Of a stretch of 64,000 bases of DNA, positions 8,795 through 18,089 are shown in pieces. Position numbers and translations under genes: made by a program. The notes below the pieces were generated by a model, which made no database searches, had not been told where the DNA came from, and worked only from the letters and a program-made list of their open reading frames with translations. This DNA is from Sinanaerobacter chloroacetimidivorans. GTDB taxonomy: Bacteria > Bacillota > Clostridia > Peptostreptococcales > Anaerovoracaceae. Within the stretch, counting starts at the first letter, position 1, and each line of letters begins with the position of its first letter. The stretch lies in the NCBI RefSeq assembly GCF_018128545.1, contig NZ_JAGSND010000014.1:1-64000 (forward strand), in the 5' to 3' direction.

Positions 8795-10114
8795 GTGAAA
8801 ATTACTGTTATAGGAACAGGTTATGTTGGATTGGTAGCCGGTTTGGGCTTTTCTGACTTTGGAAATGATGTCGTTTCACTAGATACTGATCAAGAAAAGA
8901 TAGATAAACTTGTCAATGGACAAGCACCGATTTATGAACCTGGAATTGAAGAATTATTATCGAGAAATTTAAAAGCTAAAAGAATAATTTTTACAACAGA
9001 TAAAAAATATGCAATTGAGCATGGAAATATAATATTTATTTGTGTTGGTACTCCACAAACTAATGAAGGAGATGTTAATCTAGATTATGTATATCAGGTT
9101 GCACATGATATAGGAAGCTATATCAATCAGTATAAGATAATCGTAAATAAATCAACTGTTCCAGTAGGTACTGCTAGGGAGATAGGCAGAATCATAAAAA
9201 ACACCATAGAAGAAAGAGAGGCATTAATAAAATTTGATATTGCCTCTAACCCTGAATTTCTGAGAGAGGGTAAAGCAATTAATGATTTTTTTAATCCTGA
9301 CAGAATAGTTTTAGGAACTGATAATGCTCAATCATTAATAGAATTAAATAAAATATATAGAGTTTTCGCTAGATCTAATAAACCAATTATAAAAACTTCA
9401 ATTGAAACAGCTGAAATGATAAAATATGCTACAAATTCCTTCCTTGCAACTAAAATTACATTTATAAATGAAATGGCGAATCTTTGTGAGAAGGTTGGCG
9501 CTAATGTTTTAGAAGTTGCGTCTGCAATGGGTAAAGATGGTAGAATTTCTCCAAAGTTTTTACATCCAGGCCCAGGTTATGGAGGCTCTTGTTTTCCTAA
9601 AGACACCAAGGCATTGGTAAATATAGCCAAGAAGCATGGGGCTAAACTTTCAATTTTAGAAAGCGTAATACTAGCAAATGAATTTCAAAAGAAATTAGCG
9701 TCTCAAAAAATTATTAAAAGATTTCCTACTGGGGGAACGATAGCGTTACTTGGATTAGCTTTTAAGCCTGATACAGATGATGTGAGAGAATCGCCTGCTT
9801 TAGAAATTATTAGAACTTTAGCCAGTACTGGATTATTTCAATTAAATGTTTATGATCCTCAAGCAATGATTCAATGTAAGAATGCGCTAGCCCCTTCCTC
9901 TTCGGAATTTATAAAATGGTGTTCAAGCGCATTTGAAGCATGTAGGCAAGCTGATGCAGTAGCAATAATTACAGAATGGTTTGAATTTAGAAATATGGAT
10001 CTTGAGGAACTGAAAATATTATTAAACTCACCAGTTATCTTTGATTTTAGAAATATTTTTAGAAAAGATGACTTGGAATCACTAGGTTATGAATATTATG
10101 GAGTGGGAATATAA
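8795..10114 (+). CDS. ugd: UDP-glucose/UDP-GlcNAc 6-dehydrogenase family
   Basis: This 439-aa NAD-dependent dehydrogenase oxidises C6 of a UDP-hexose to the uronic acid in two steps. It has the Rossmann start ITVIGTGYVGLVAGLGF, the STVPVGTA segment, NPEFLREG, the catalytic-cysteine motif GPGYGGSCFPKDTKAL near residue 262 and the C-terminal domain LAFKPDTDDVRESP. By sequence it looks nearer to UDP-glucose dehydrogenase (Ugd/TuaD) than to WbpA. The neighbouring WlbA/B/E-like genes instead need UDP-GlcNAc uronic acid, so its substrate is open. GTG 8795 is the start, with AGGAGGAG ahead of it. Confidence 0.88.
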   Translation: MKITVIGTGYVGLVAGLGFSDFGNDVVSLDTDQEKIDKLVNGQAPIYEPGIEELLSRNLKAKRIIFTTDKKYAIEHGNIIFICVGTPQTNEGDVNLDYVYQVAHDIGSYINQYKIIVNKSTVPVGTAREIGRIIKNTIEEREALIKFDIASNPEFLREGKAINDFFNPDRIVLGTDNAQSLIELNKIYRVFARSNKPIIKTSIETAEMIKYATNSFLATKITFINEMANLCEKVGANVLEVASAMGKDGRISPKFLHPGPGYGGSCFPKDTKALVNIAKKHGAKLSILESVILANEFQKKLASQKIIKRFPTGGTIALLGLAFKPDTDDVRESPALEIIRTLASTGLFQLNVYDPQAMIQCKNALAPSSSEFIKWCSSAFEACRQADAVAIITEWFEFRNMDLEELKILLNSPVIFDFRNIFRKDDLESLGYEYYGVGI

Positions 10115-10115
10115 T

Positions 10116-10694
10116 ATGGAATATTTTGCACATAGCACCGCCGTTATAGACAGAGGGGCTTATATTGGCAAAAACACAAGGATTTGGCATTTCTCACATG
10201 TCAGTTCAAAAGTACGGATAGGAAAAAAATGCAATATTGGACAAAGTGTTTTTATAGACAATAATACAACAATAGGAAATTATTGTAAAATACAGAATAA
10301 TGTTAATATATATGAAGGTGTAGTATTGGAAGACTTTGTATTTTGTGGACCTTCAATGACCTTTACAAATGTTAAAATCCCCCGGGCTCGTTATCCAAGA
10401 GAACGAGGAGGATGTTACTATTTAAAAACTCTGGTCAAAGAAGGTGCATCAATCGGAGCCCATGTGACGATTGTCTGCGGAGTTACCATTGGAAAGAATG
10501 CTTTAATTGGTTCGGGGGCAGTTGTTACAAAGGATGTACCTAATCATGCTATAATAGTAGGAAATCCAGGGAAACAAATTGGCTGGGCATGTGAATGCGG
10601 GAAAAGGCTTTATAAAACAGAAGATGTCTTTCATTGTTCGGATTGTGAGAAAAAGTATAAAGAAAATACGGTAGGGTTAGAGGAGCTAAAATAA
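10116..10694 (+). CDS. Left-handed beta-helix N-acetyltransferase (WlbB/WbpD type)
   Basis: This 192-aa acetyltransferase is built of hexapeptide repeats (IGKNTRIWHFSHV, IGKKCNIGQ, ...VTIVCGVTIGKNALIGSGAVV). It uses acetyl-CoA and forms trimers in known relatives. A C-terminal four-cysteine ribbon (CECGKRL ... CSDCEKKY) is shared with WlbB-like proteins that acetylate the 3-amino group of UDP-diamino-uronic acids. The start chosen is ATG 10116, one base after the upstream stop, with GGAGTGGGA 7-8 bases before it. Longer in-frame starts at 10089 and 10098 overlap the previous gene and lack ribosome sites. It could alternatively acetylate the dTDP-3-amino sugar, for which no other acetyltransferase is visible. 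Confidence 0.82.
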   Translation: MEYFAHSTAVIDRGAYIGKNTRIWHFSHVSSKVRIGKKCNIGQSVFIDNNTTIGNYCKIQNNVNIYEGVVLEDFVFCGPSMTFTNVKIPRARYPRERGGCYYLKTLVKEGASIGAHVTIVCGVTIGKNALIGSGAVVTKDVPNHAIIVGNPGKQIGWACECGKRLYKTEDVFHCSDCEKKYKENTVGLEELK

Positions 10695-10711
10695 AAATTA
10701 AGAGAAGGTCG

Positions 10712-11842
10712 GTGACACTATTGCAATTTATAGATTTGGGAAAACAGTATGAGGCTTTGAAAGATGAGATTGATGCACAAATTCATAAAGTGCTACTTTG
10801 TAATCAGTTTATTATGGGACCTGAAATAGATGAGCTGGAAGGCAAATTAAAAACATTTATAGGAAGGAATCATTGCATTACTTGTGGTAGCGGAACAGAT
10901 GCTCTTCAGATAATTTATATGGCCTACGGCCTAGGTAAAGGAGATGCGGTTTTTTGCCCAGATGTCACATTTATCGCGAGTATCGAGCCAGCCTGCCTTT
11001 TGGGAGCAACACCGATTTTTTGTGATATTGATAAGAAAACATATAATATAAGTATCGAAAGTTTAAAAGAACAAATTAATAGAATTGAAAATGAGGGAAT
11101 TCTAAAGCCAAAGATGGTGGTAGCGGTTGACTTCTTAGGAAATCCTGCAGCTTTTGAGGAACTTAACAAAGTGTGTAAAGAGCACAATTTAATACTGATA
11201 GAAGATGCGGCTCAAGGAATGGGGGCCCAATATAATGGGAAAATGTGTTGCAGCTTTGGACAGGCAAGTGCAACATCTTTCTTTCCTGCAAAGCCACTGG
11301 GTTGTTATGGAGACGGTGGTGCAATTTTTACAGATGATGACGAAATAGCTGATATTTGTCGGTCGATTAGAGTTCATGGAAAAGGGGAAACAAAATATGA
11401 TAATATTCGAATTGGAACGAATGGACGCCTGGATACTCTGCAAGCAGCTGTTCTTCTTCCAAAACTTAAGGCGTTCCAAACTTATGAAATGAAACGTAGA
11501 AACATTGTAGCTAAAAGATATGATAATTATTTAAAAGAGAAATATATTATTCCATATATAGAATCTAAGGCAGTATCTATTTATGCACAATATGCGCTTT
11601 GCGTAGAGAATAGAGATCAGAGGGATCTAATCTTAAAGAAACTAACAGAAGCAGGGATTCCAAATATGATCTACTACCCAACGCCGATGCACCGGCTGAA
11701 AGTTTTTAGTGCGCTTGGTTATCGGGACGATGAGTTCTCAATTTCAAATCATTACTGTAATACAACATTTTCTATTCCAATACATCCTTATTTGAATGAA
11801 AAGGAGCAAGATATAATAATTAATACTCTACTAAATATTTAA
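10712..11842 (+). CDS. DegT/DnrJ/EryC1 aminotransferase (WlbC/WbpE type)
   Basis: This PLP-dependent sugar aminotransferase is about 376 aa long. The internal aldimine lysine lies in SFFPAKPLGCYGDGGA, with the preceding aspartate in LILIEDAAQGMGAQ, and GTDALQ binds the phosphate. Together with the Gfo/Idh/MocA oxidoreductase and the beta-helix acetyltransferase it matches the WbpB-WbpE-WbpD module that makes a 3-acetamido group on a UDP-GlcNAc uronic acid. The start is ambiguous: GTG 10712 lies only 3 bp from GAGAAGG, whereas TTG 10721 gives better spacing and the usual MQFIDL beginning. Confidence 0.83.
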   Translation: MTLLQFIDLGKQYEALKDEIDAQIHKVLLCNQFIMGPEIDELEGKLKTFIGRNHCITCGSGTDALQIIYMAYGLGKGDAVFCPDVTFIASIEPACLLGATPIFCDIDKKTYNISIESLKEQINRIENEGILKPKMVVAVDFLGNPAAFEELNKVCKEHNLILIEDAAQGMGAQYNGKMCCSFGQASATSFFPAKPLGCYGDGGAIFTDDDEIADICRSIRVHGKGETKYDNIRIGTNGRLDTLQAAVLLPKLKAFQTYEMKRRNIVAKRYDNYLKEKYIIPYIESKAVSIYAQYALCVENRDQRDLILKKLTEAGIPNMIYYPTPMHRLKVFSALGYRDDEFSISNHYCNTTFSIPIHPYLNEKEQDIIINTLLNI

Positions 11843-11864
11843 ATAAAAAATAAGGAGAATAAAA

Positions 11865-12575
11865 ATGCTTTATACTTCTAAACACTATTTTAATTTTGGT
11901 AAGCAGCTTAATTCTATGAATGTACTTATCAACGAGGAAGGATGGGATGTTGTAAGGTGTGACGATAATAATACTCCTTTTTCAATTCCAAATAAGGAAA
12001 AATTTTTTATTGAAAAAGCGATAGGACTATATAAAGAAGAAACTGAAGATATAGCAAACTTGATTTCTGAAATAGGATTTAAAGAGATCTTTTCAGCTGG
12101 TTGCGGCTGCGGATTCTTGGAATATAATCTAAAGAAAATAAACCCGGAGTTAATTGTAAAAGCCACTGATTTTAACTCAAAATCAATAGAAAGATTAAAA
12201 AGTGTTTTTAAATTATGTGATTCCATAGAAACGTTTAACATATTAACTGATAATTATAGAAGTTCTGATGATTTGCTTTATCTTTTTTTTAGAATTGATA
12301 CCGAAATACATGATGCCGAGTGGTTAAATGTTTTCCGTAGAATGCATACTGATAAAGCTAGATATATTCTGATTGTTGCAACAGAATTTCTTACTTTTGA
12401 AAGGTTCATTAAAGAAACAATAAAAGGGGTACTTAGAGGAATTAAAGGATATACTTTTTGTGGATATATCAGAACAAAAGATAGCTTTGAAGCACTTTGG
12501 GGTGACTACTATAAAATTGTAAAACTATTGAAGATAGGTTCTCTTAATGGATACTTACTTAAAATCAATAAATAA
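11865..12575 (+). CDS. Class I SAM-dependent methyltransferase-like protein
   Basis: This 236-aa protein has a glycine-rich loop fitting methyltransferase motif I (IFSAGCGCGFLEYNLKK, about residues 82-98) followed by an acidic residue at the end of strand 2 (VKATDFNSKS). The rest is poorly conserved in a way typical of sugar or small-molecule methyltransferases. It lies within the glycan operon, 22 bp after the aminotransferase, behind AAGGAGAA. An O- or N-methylation of one of the locus sugars is the natural guess, but no substrate can be read from the sequence. Confidence 0.55.
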   Translation: MLYTSKHYFNFGKQLNSMNVLINEEGWDVVRCDDNNTPFSIPNKEKFFIEKAIGLYKEETEDIANLISEIGFKEIFSAGCGCGFLEYNLKKINPELIVKATDFNSKSIERLKSVFKLCDSIETFNILTDNYRSSDDLLYLFFRIDTEIHDAEWLNVFRRMHTDKARYILIVATEFLTFERFIKETIKGVLRGIKGYTFCGYIRTKDSFEALWGDYYKIVKLLKIGSLNGYLLKINK

Positions 12576-12595
12576 ACAATAAGGAGAAACTAACC

Positions 12596-13597
12596 GTGAA
12601 TCATCTTTGCACATTATTTGACAGATTCTATCTTGACAAGGGTTTGGCACTCCATCGTTCACTTTTAGATACAGGAGATGATTTTACTTTATTTATTTTT
12701 GCTTTTGATGACATATGCTATGACATATTAGTCGATATGAAGCTTGATAAAGCCGAGGTCATATCTTTAAAACAGTTCGAAACGGAAGACCTCTTAAAGG
12801 TCAAGCAGAACAGAACAAAAGCGGAGTACTGCTGGACGTGTACCCCTTGGGTAATCCGGTATGTTTTAGATCATTATAACGTTGATATGTGTACCTATAT
12901 TGACGCAGATTTGTTTTTTTTCCAATCACCAGATATTTTACTAACTGAGATACGAGATAAAGAAGACAGCGTCATTATTACAGAACATAGATTTAAGAAA
13001 GACCATAATTACGAAAAACTGGTACAGGATCATGGCAAGTATTGTGTTGAGTTCAATACTTTTAAAAATGATGAAAAAGGGAACCTTGTTTTAAATTGGT
13101 GGAAAGACAGATGTTTGGAATGGTGCTATTTTACGAAAAACGGTGACTTGCTCGGGGACCAAAAGTATCTGGACAAATGGACAAGCCAGTTTGAGGGGAT
13201 CCATGAATTGCAAAATCTCGGTGGTGGTGTAGCGCCTTGGAATCTTGATCAATATAATCTTTGTAAAATCGAAGGAAAAAAGATTAAATTGATTGAAAAG
13301 ATAAGCGGAAATGAATTCGATTTAATATTCTATCATTTTCAGAATCTCAGATATATTACAAATAGACTAATTAACATAAAATCTGGGACTAAAGATAGAT
13401 ATCTTAAATATTCTATCTATTTCCCGTATCTTACATGTATCGAGCAATGTAGAGAAATGTTAAAAAATAATTACAGTATTACGTTTGAGACTCAAAAGAG
13501 CTGTTCGGGAAACAAAATAATATCATTTATTCAACGAAATTTTATGCAGTTTAAATGTAAAAGTTTATCGGATATAATTGATCTGAAAAAGATTTAA
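12596..13597 (+). CDS. Glycosyltransferase, GT-A fold (GT8-like)
   Basis: This 333-aa protein has a GT-A layout: N-terminal nucleotide-binding strands, then TYIDADLFFFQSPD with a DxD motif (DAD, about residues 102-104) that would bind metal and nucleotide sugar, and later GVAPWNLDQYN, which resembles the acceptor side of GT8-type enzymes. The start is GTG 12596 with AAGGAG nine bases upstream. It is one of three glycosyltransferases in the locus. Donor and linkage are not predictable. The C-terminal about 70 residues are basic and cysteine-containing, without a recognised domain. Confidence 0.7.
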   Translation: MNHLCTLFDRFYLDKGLALHRSLLDTGDDFTLFIFAFDDICYDILVDMKLDKAEVISLKQFETEDLLKVKQNRTKAEYCWTCTPWVIRYVLDHYNVDMCTYIDADLFFFQSPDILLTEIRDKEDSVIITEHRFKKDHNYEKLVQDHGKYCVEFNTFKNDEKGNLVLNWWKDRCLEWCYFTKNGDLLGDQKYLDKWTSQFEGIHELQNLGGGVAPWNLDQYNLCKIEGKKIKLIEKISGNEFDLIFYHFQNLRYITNRLINIKSGTKDRYLKYSIYFPYLTCIEQCREMLKNNYSITFETQKSCSGNKIISFIQRNFMQFKCKSLSDIIDLKKI

Positions 13598-13618
13598 TAC
13601 AATAGGAGAAGGAAGAAC

Positions 13619-14716
13619 ATGATCGTCCCCTTTAATGATCTTCAAAGAGGATATAATTTATTTCAAGCAGAATATGAATCAAAAGCATTAGAGATTCTTC
13701 GATCTGGCTGGTACATTCTCGGACAGGAGGTAAAATGCTTTGAGAACGAGTTCTCGGAAGCTAATGAAGTAAAGTATTGTGTCGGTGTCGATAATGGGTT
13801 AAATGCACTTACATTAAGCTTACTTGCACTCGGAATTGAAACAGGTGATGAAGTAATCGTTCAATCGAATACTTATATCGCTACAGTTTTAGCGGTGACA
13901 CATAATCATGCAATTCCAGTTTTTGTAGAACCTGATAAGTATTACAATATAGATGTTAATCGGATAGAAGAAAAAATCACTTCTAAAACAAAAGCTATAT
14001 TAGTGACACATTTATATGGACAAGCTTCTCAAATGGAACGCATTGTAGAATTATGTGATAAGTATAAATTGTTTTTAGTTGAGGATTGTGCACAGGCTCA
14101 TTTTGCTCAATATAATAACCAAAATGTAGGAACTTTCGGGCAAATAGGATGCTTTAGCTTTTATCCAACTAAGAATTTGGGCGGATTCGGAGATGGGGGA
14201 GCAGTGCTTACTAATAATGAGGTCCTTGCGACTAAAATAGCAACATTAAGGAATTATGGAAGCAATAAGAAATATAATAATGAAATTGAGGGATTCAATT
14301 CTCGTTTAGATGAACTCCAAGCCGGTTTACTTCGTATAAAATTAAAGCATTTTAATGATTTAAAAAGGAATCGAATAAAAATTGCAGAGCGTTATTTACA
14401 AGGAATTGACAATTCTATTGTTTATTTGCCTAACGTTAGAAAAGGCTCAACAAGCATTTGGCACCTTTTTGTTGTTCGAGTTGAGAATCGGAAACGTTTT
14501 AGAAAATATTTACAAGATTACGGAATCACAACAGAGATTCATTATCCAATACCACCATACCTTTCGGACGCATACATGTATTTACAATATCAAACGGGAG
14601 ATTATCCATTAGCTGAAGAATATGCTAATACAGTTGTATCACTTCCTATATTTGATGGAATGACATTAGCTGAAGTTGACTATGTAATAAATATAATTAA
14701 TCAATTTAGGGGTTAA
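13619..14716 (+). CDS. DegT/DnrJ/EryC1 aminotransferase, dTDP-3-amino-3,6-dideoxyhexose forming (FdtB/QdtB type)
   Basis: This 365-aa PLP enzyme carries the lysine in SFYPTKNLGGFGDGGA, the aspartate in LFLVEDCAQAHFAQY and the phosphate-binding VDNGLNALTL. The length and the segment FNDLQRGY at the N-terminus fit FdtB/QdtB enzymes, which transaminate C3 of dTDP-3-keto-6-deoxyhexose. The next genes, a ketoisomerase-like cupin, rmlB and rmlA, supply exactly that intermediate, while rmlC and rmlD are missing, which argues against rhamnose. It is distinct from the aminotransferase at 10712, so two amino sugars are made in parallel. Confidence 0.83.
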   Translation: MIVPFNDLQRGYNLFQAEYESKALEILRSGWYILGQEVKCFENEFSEANEVKYCVGVDNGLNALTLSLLALGIETGDEVIVQSNTYIATVLAVTHNHAIPVFVEPDKYYNIDVNRIEEKITSKTKAILVTHLYGQASQMERIVELCDKYKLFLVEDCAQAHFAQYNNQNVGTFGQIGCFSFYPTKNLGGFGDGGAVLTNNEVLATKIATLRNYGSNKKYNNEIEGFNSRLDELQAGLLRIKLKHFNDLKRNRIKIAERYLQGIDNSIVYLPNVRKGSTSIWHLFVVRVENRKRFRKYLQDYGITTEIHYPIPPYLSDAYMYLQYQTGDYPLAEEYANTVVSLPIFDGMTLAEVDYVINIINQFRG

Positions 14717-14719
14717 GTT

Positions 14720-15130
14720 ATGGATTCAAATAGTAAAAGACATTATCAGTACGAACTAACAGAATTAGGTGATAACAGAGGCGGATTAATCGTTTTAAAT
14801 AGTGAAGGTGAGATTCCATTTAGAATAAAAAGAGTGTTTTATATTTACAAAACACAATATGGTTCAATAAGAGGCAATCACTCTAATATTGACTCGAGTT
14901 TTGTTATGATAAGTGTTAATGGTTCTTGTATTGTTGAGGTAGATGATGGTTTTCAGAGAACCACTTACAAGTTAGACAGCCCCACTAAAGCATTGTATAT
15001 TGAAAAAGGCTTATGGAAGACTATGAAAGATTTTTCGGATGATAATGTACTTTTAGTGTTCTCTGATAATGAATATAATCCAAATGAATATATTAACAAT
15101 TATGATGATTACGTCAAATTGATGAAATAA
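14720..15130 (+). CDS. Sugar 3,4-ketoisomerase-like cupin (FdtA/QdtA/WxcM family), divergent active site
   Basis: This 136-aa single-domain cupin lines up along its length with FdtA/QdtA, which convert dTDP-4-keto-6-deoxyglucose to the 3-keto sugar. Shared features are the N-terminal FRIKRVFYIY, the RG-x-H segment, VNGSC and the final NEYNPNEYINNYDDY. In the FdtA I remember, the active-site pair is H-A-H and a later W-H-E; here they are HSN and WKT, so two histidines are replaced. It sits 3 bp after the FdtB-like aminotransferase. It may be a variant isomerase, or it may have lost or changed activity. Confidence 0.75.
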   Translation: MDSNSKRHYQYELTELGDNRGGLIVLNSEGEIPFRIKRVFYIYKTQYGSIRGNHSNIDSSFVMISVNGSCIVEVDDGFQRTTYKLDSPTKALYIEKGLWKTMKDFSDDNVLLVFSDNEYNPNEYINNYDDYVKLMK

Positions 15131-15143
15131 AAAGGAGATAAAG

Positions 15144-16163
15144 ATGAGGGTTCTAGTAACAGGCGGAGCTGGATTTATTGGCAGTAACTTTATTTATTAT
15201 ATGCAGCAGAAGTACCCAGACTATGAGATCGTTTGCCTAGACAGTCTGACCTATGCGGGGAATTTATCTACTTTAAGCGAAACTTTAGGTAAAAGCGGAT
15301 TTGAATTCATAAAAGGGGATATAACAGATAAGGCTAATGTTTATAGACTTTTTAAAGAAAAGAATTTCGATATCGTAGTAAATTTTGCAGCCGAATCTCA
15401 TGTCGACCGTTCCATTGAAGACTCAGGTATATTCCTTTCTACAAATATTTTAGGAACTCAGGTTCTAATGGATGCGTGCAGAAAATTTAATACTAGAAGA
15501 TACCATCAGGTTTCAACAGATGAAGTATATGGAGATTTACCGCTTGACAAAATCGCTCTATTCTTTACAGAAGATACACCTATCAAGACTTCTAGCCCAT
15601 ATGCTGCATCAAAAGCATCTGCAGATCTCCTAGTCTTGGCTTATTATAGAACATATAAGCTGCCTGTTACAATTTCAAGATGCTCTAATAATTATGGGCC
15701 ATATCAATTCCCCGAAAAGCTTATTCCGCTAGTTATTTCCAGAGCATTAGCAAATGAGACAATACCGGTATATGGAAGAGGTGAAAACGTCCGAGATTGG
15801 CTTTATGTAGAGGATCATTGTCAAGCTATTGATTTGATTATACATCATGGAAAAGAAGGGGAAGTGTACAATATTGGTGGACATAATGAAAAAGCCAATA
15901 TTGATGTTGTACGAGAAATTATTTTTATTCTTGGGAAATCAGAATCTCTAATCACCTACGTTACGGACAGGCCCGGGCATGATATGAGGTATGCTATTGA
16001 TCCAAATAAAATTTATAACGATTTAGGCTGGGTACCTTCAACAAAGTTTGATAAAGGTATCCAAAAGACAATTCACTGGTATTTAGATAATAGAGAATGG
16101 TGGGATAATATTATCAGCGGTGAATATAAACATTATTACGACAAGATGTATTTAAACAGATAG
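15144..16163 (+). CDS. rmlB: dTDP-glucose 4,6-dehydratase
   Basis: This 339-aa extended SDR enzyme makes dTDP-4-keto-6-deoxyglucose. Recognised features are the NAD-binding [10 protein letters not shown] at residue 7, [10 protein letters not shown] (catalytic Asp-Glu of the dehydratase), the YAASK active-site tyrosine and lysine, and [20 protein letters not shown], which is diagnostic of RmlB. It starts with AAAGGAG ahead of the ATG, 13 bp after the cupin gene. Its product feeds the cupin and the FdtB-like aminotransferase. Confidence 0.95.
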   Translation: MRVLVTGGAGFIGSNFIYYMQQKYPDYEIVCLDSLTYAGNLSTLSETLGKSGFEFIKGDITDKANVYRLFKEKNFDIVVNFAAESHVDRSIEDSGIFLSTNILGTQVLMDACRKFNTRRYHQVSTDEVYGDLPLDKIALFFTEDTPIKTSSPYAASKASADLLVLAYYRTYKLPVTISRCSNNYGPYQFPEKLIPLVISRALANETIPVYGRGENVRDWLYVEDHCQAIDLIIHHGKEGEVYNIGGHNEKANIDVVREIIFILGKSESLITYVTDRPGHDMRYAIDPNKIYNDLGWVPSTKFDKGIQKTIHWYLDNREWWDNIISGEYKHYYDKMYLNR

Positions 16164-16174
16164 GGGGTATTTTT

Positions 16175-17050
16175 TTGAAAGGAATTATTCTGGCAGGCGG
16201 AACAGGAAGCAGGCTTTTTCCAATCACAACAGCCGTATCTAAGCAACTTTTGCCGATTTATGATAAACCTATGATATATTATCCATTATCTGCTTTAATG
16301 CTAGCAGGGATTAAGGATATACTCATTATTACCAATCCTGAAAACATAGGAAGTTTTCAAAAACTTTTGGGAAGCGGAAATGATTTAGGAATAAAAATCT
16401 CTTTTAAGGAGCAAGCAGAACCAAGAGGATTAGCGGATGCTTTTATAGTTGGGGAGGACTTTATTGGGAAAGACCATGTAGCTCTGATCCTTGGTGACAA
16501 TATTTTTTATGGACAAGGCTTTAGTGATTCTCTTGAAAAAGGAGCATCTATAAGGCAAGGGGCTATGATTTTTGGTTATTATGTTAATAATCCTGCCAGT
16601 TATGGAGTTGTCGAATTTGCAGAAGACGGTAGTATAATCTCTCTAGAAGAAAAGCCTAAGCATCCGAAATCCAATTATGCGATACCAGGATTGTATTTTT
16701 ATGATAATAATGTAATTGAAATTGCAAAAAATGTTAAGCCCTCAGCTAGAGGAGAGCTTGAAATAACTAGTATTAACGAGGAATACTTGAAAAGAGGAAA
16801 TCTGAAGGTTGAGCTTCTTGGAAGAGGACTTGCCTGGTTAGATACAGGGAATAGTACCTCCTTGTTACAAGCCGCCAACTATGTTGAAGCTGTGCAAAAC
16901 AGACAAGGTTTATATATAGCTTGTATAGAAGAAATTGCTTATAGAAAAGGCTTTATCAATAGCGATCAGCTATTAGCGATAGCGGATAAGTATAAAAATA
17001 CAGAATATGGAAACTATATTAAGCTACTAGTAAACCTATTAAATAAATAG
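16175..17050 (+). CDS. rmlA: Glucose-1-phosphate thymidylyltransferase
   Basis: This 291-aa nucleotidyltransferase converts glucose-1-phosphate and dTTP to dTDP-glucose. It starts [20 protein letters not shown] with the signature G-x-G-x-R loop, followed by [28 protein letters not shown] and LAWLDTGN, all typical of RmlA. The start codon is TTG 16175 behind AGGGGG with 7-bp spacing; no ATG fits. It closes the rmlB/rmlA pair. With rmlC and rmlD absent from the window, the dTDP-sugar is committed to the 3-amino branch. Confidence 0.95.
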   Translation: MKGIILAGGTGSRLFPITTAVSKQLLPIYDKPMIYYPLSALMLAGIKDILIITNPENIGSFQKLLGSGNDLGIKISFKEQAEPRGLADAFIVGEDFIGKDHVALILGDNIFYGQGFSDSLEKGASIRQGAMIFGYYVNNPASYGVVEFAEDGSIISLEEKPKHPKSNYAIPGLYFYDNNVIEIAKNVKPSARGELEITSINEEYLKRGNLKVELLGRGLAWLDTGNSTSLLQAANYVEAVQNRQGLYIACIEEIAYRKGFINSDQLLAIADKYKNTEYGNYIKLLVNLLNK

Positions 17051-17063
17051 AAAGGTCTTCTTT

Positions 17064-18089
17064 ATGTTTAGAAACAAAATCTTACTTATCACCGGCGGTA
17101 CCGGCTCTTTCGGACATGCCGTCTTAAATAGATTCTTAAAAACGGATATCACAGAAATCCGTATTTTTTCACGTGATGAAAAAAAACAGGATGATATGCG
17201 AAAGGAATATAATAATGACAAACTGAAATTTTATTTAGGAGACGTAAGGGATCTTGCTAGCGTAAGGAATGCAATGCATGGAGTAGATTACATTTTCCAT
17301 GCTGCAGCATTAAAGCAAGTACCTTCCTGTGAGTTTTTCCCTATGGAAGCAGTAAAAACCAATGTAATAGGGACCGATAATATCCTGACTACGGCAATTG
17401 AAGCAGGTATTAAAAAGGTCATCTGCCTTTCAACCGATAAAGCAGCATATCCGGTTAACGCCATGGGAACATCCAAGGCTATGATGGAAAAAGTGCTGAT
17501 TGCAAAAGCAAGAACCGTGAGCCAAAAAAAAACCCTAATCTGCGGTACCCGGTATGGCAATGTCATGTACTCCAGAGGATCTGTTATTCCACTTTTTGTG
17601 GAACAAATCAAATCCGGACAACCTCTGACAATAACCGACCCCAATATGACCCGGTTTATTATGAGCTTGGATGAGGCTGTAGAGTTAGTACTTTTTGCTT
17701 TTGAAAATGCTGAAAGTGGAGACATCATGGTTCAAAAAGCTCCGGCTTCCACCATTGGTGATCTGGCGCAGGCTGTAAAAGAACTCTTTAACGTTAATAA
17801 TGATATCAAGATTATTGGTATCCGTCATGGCGAAAAAATGTATGAAACACTTCTTACCAACGAAGAGTGCGCTCATGCAATAGACATGGGAAGCTTTTAC
17901 CGAGTACCTGCTGATAAACGGGATTTAAACTATGATAAATATTTTATTTCTGGAGAAAAGGAACGCAGTACCCTGTCAGAATTTAACTCCAATAATACAG
18001 AATTGCTCAATATTAAGCAGATTAAAGAAAAACTGATGCAAATAGAGGAAATCAGGTTAGAACTGGATGCCTGGAGGAAATTGAAGTGA
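17064..18089 (+). CDS. capE: UDP-GlcNAc 4,6-dehydratase/5-epimerase
   Basis: This 341-aa SDR enzyme of the CapE/FnlA type performs the first step to UDP-N-acetyl-L-fucosamine. It has LLITGGTGSFGHAVLNRFL for NAD binding, HAAALKQVPSCEFFPMEA, and STDKAAYPVNAMGTSKAMME, in which a methionine replaces the catalytic SDR tyrosine, as is usual for these inverting dehydratases. At the DNA level it is noticeably less AT-rich than the genes before it. It overlaps the next gene by 4 bp (GTGA), and the three cap genes form a unit. Confidence 0.93.
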   Translation: MFRNKILLITGGTGSFGHAVLNRFLKTDITEIRIFSRDEKKQDDMRKEYNNDKLKFYLGDVRDLASVRNAMHGVDYIFHAAALKQVPSCEFFPMEAVKTNVIGTDNILTTAIEAGIKKVICLSTDKAAYPVNAMGTSKAMMEKVLIAKARTVSQKKTLICGTRYGNVMYSRGSVIPLFVEQIKSGQPLTITDPNMTRFIMSLDEAVELVLFAFENAESGDIMVQKAPASTIGDLAQAVKELFNVNNDIKIIGIRHGEKMYETLLTNEECAHAIDMGSFYRVPADKRDLNYDKYFISGEKERSTLSEFNSNNTELLNIKQIKEKLMQIEEIRLELDAWRKLK

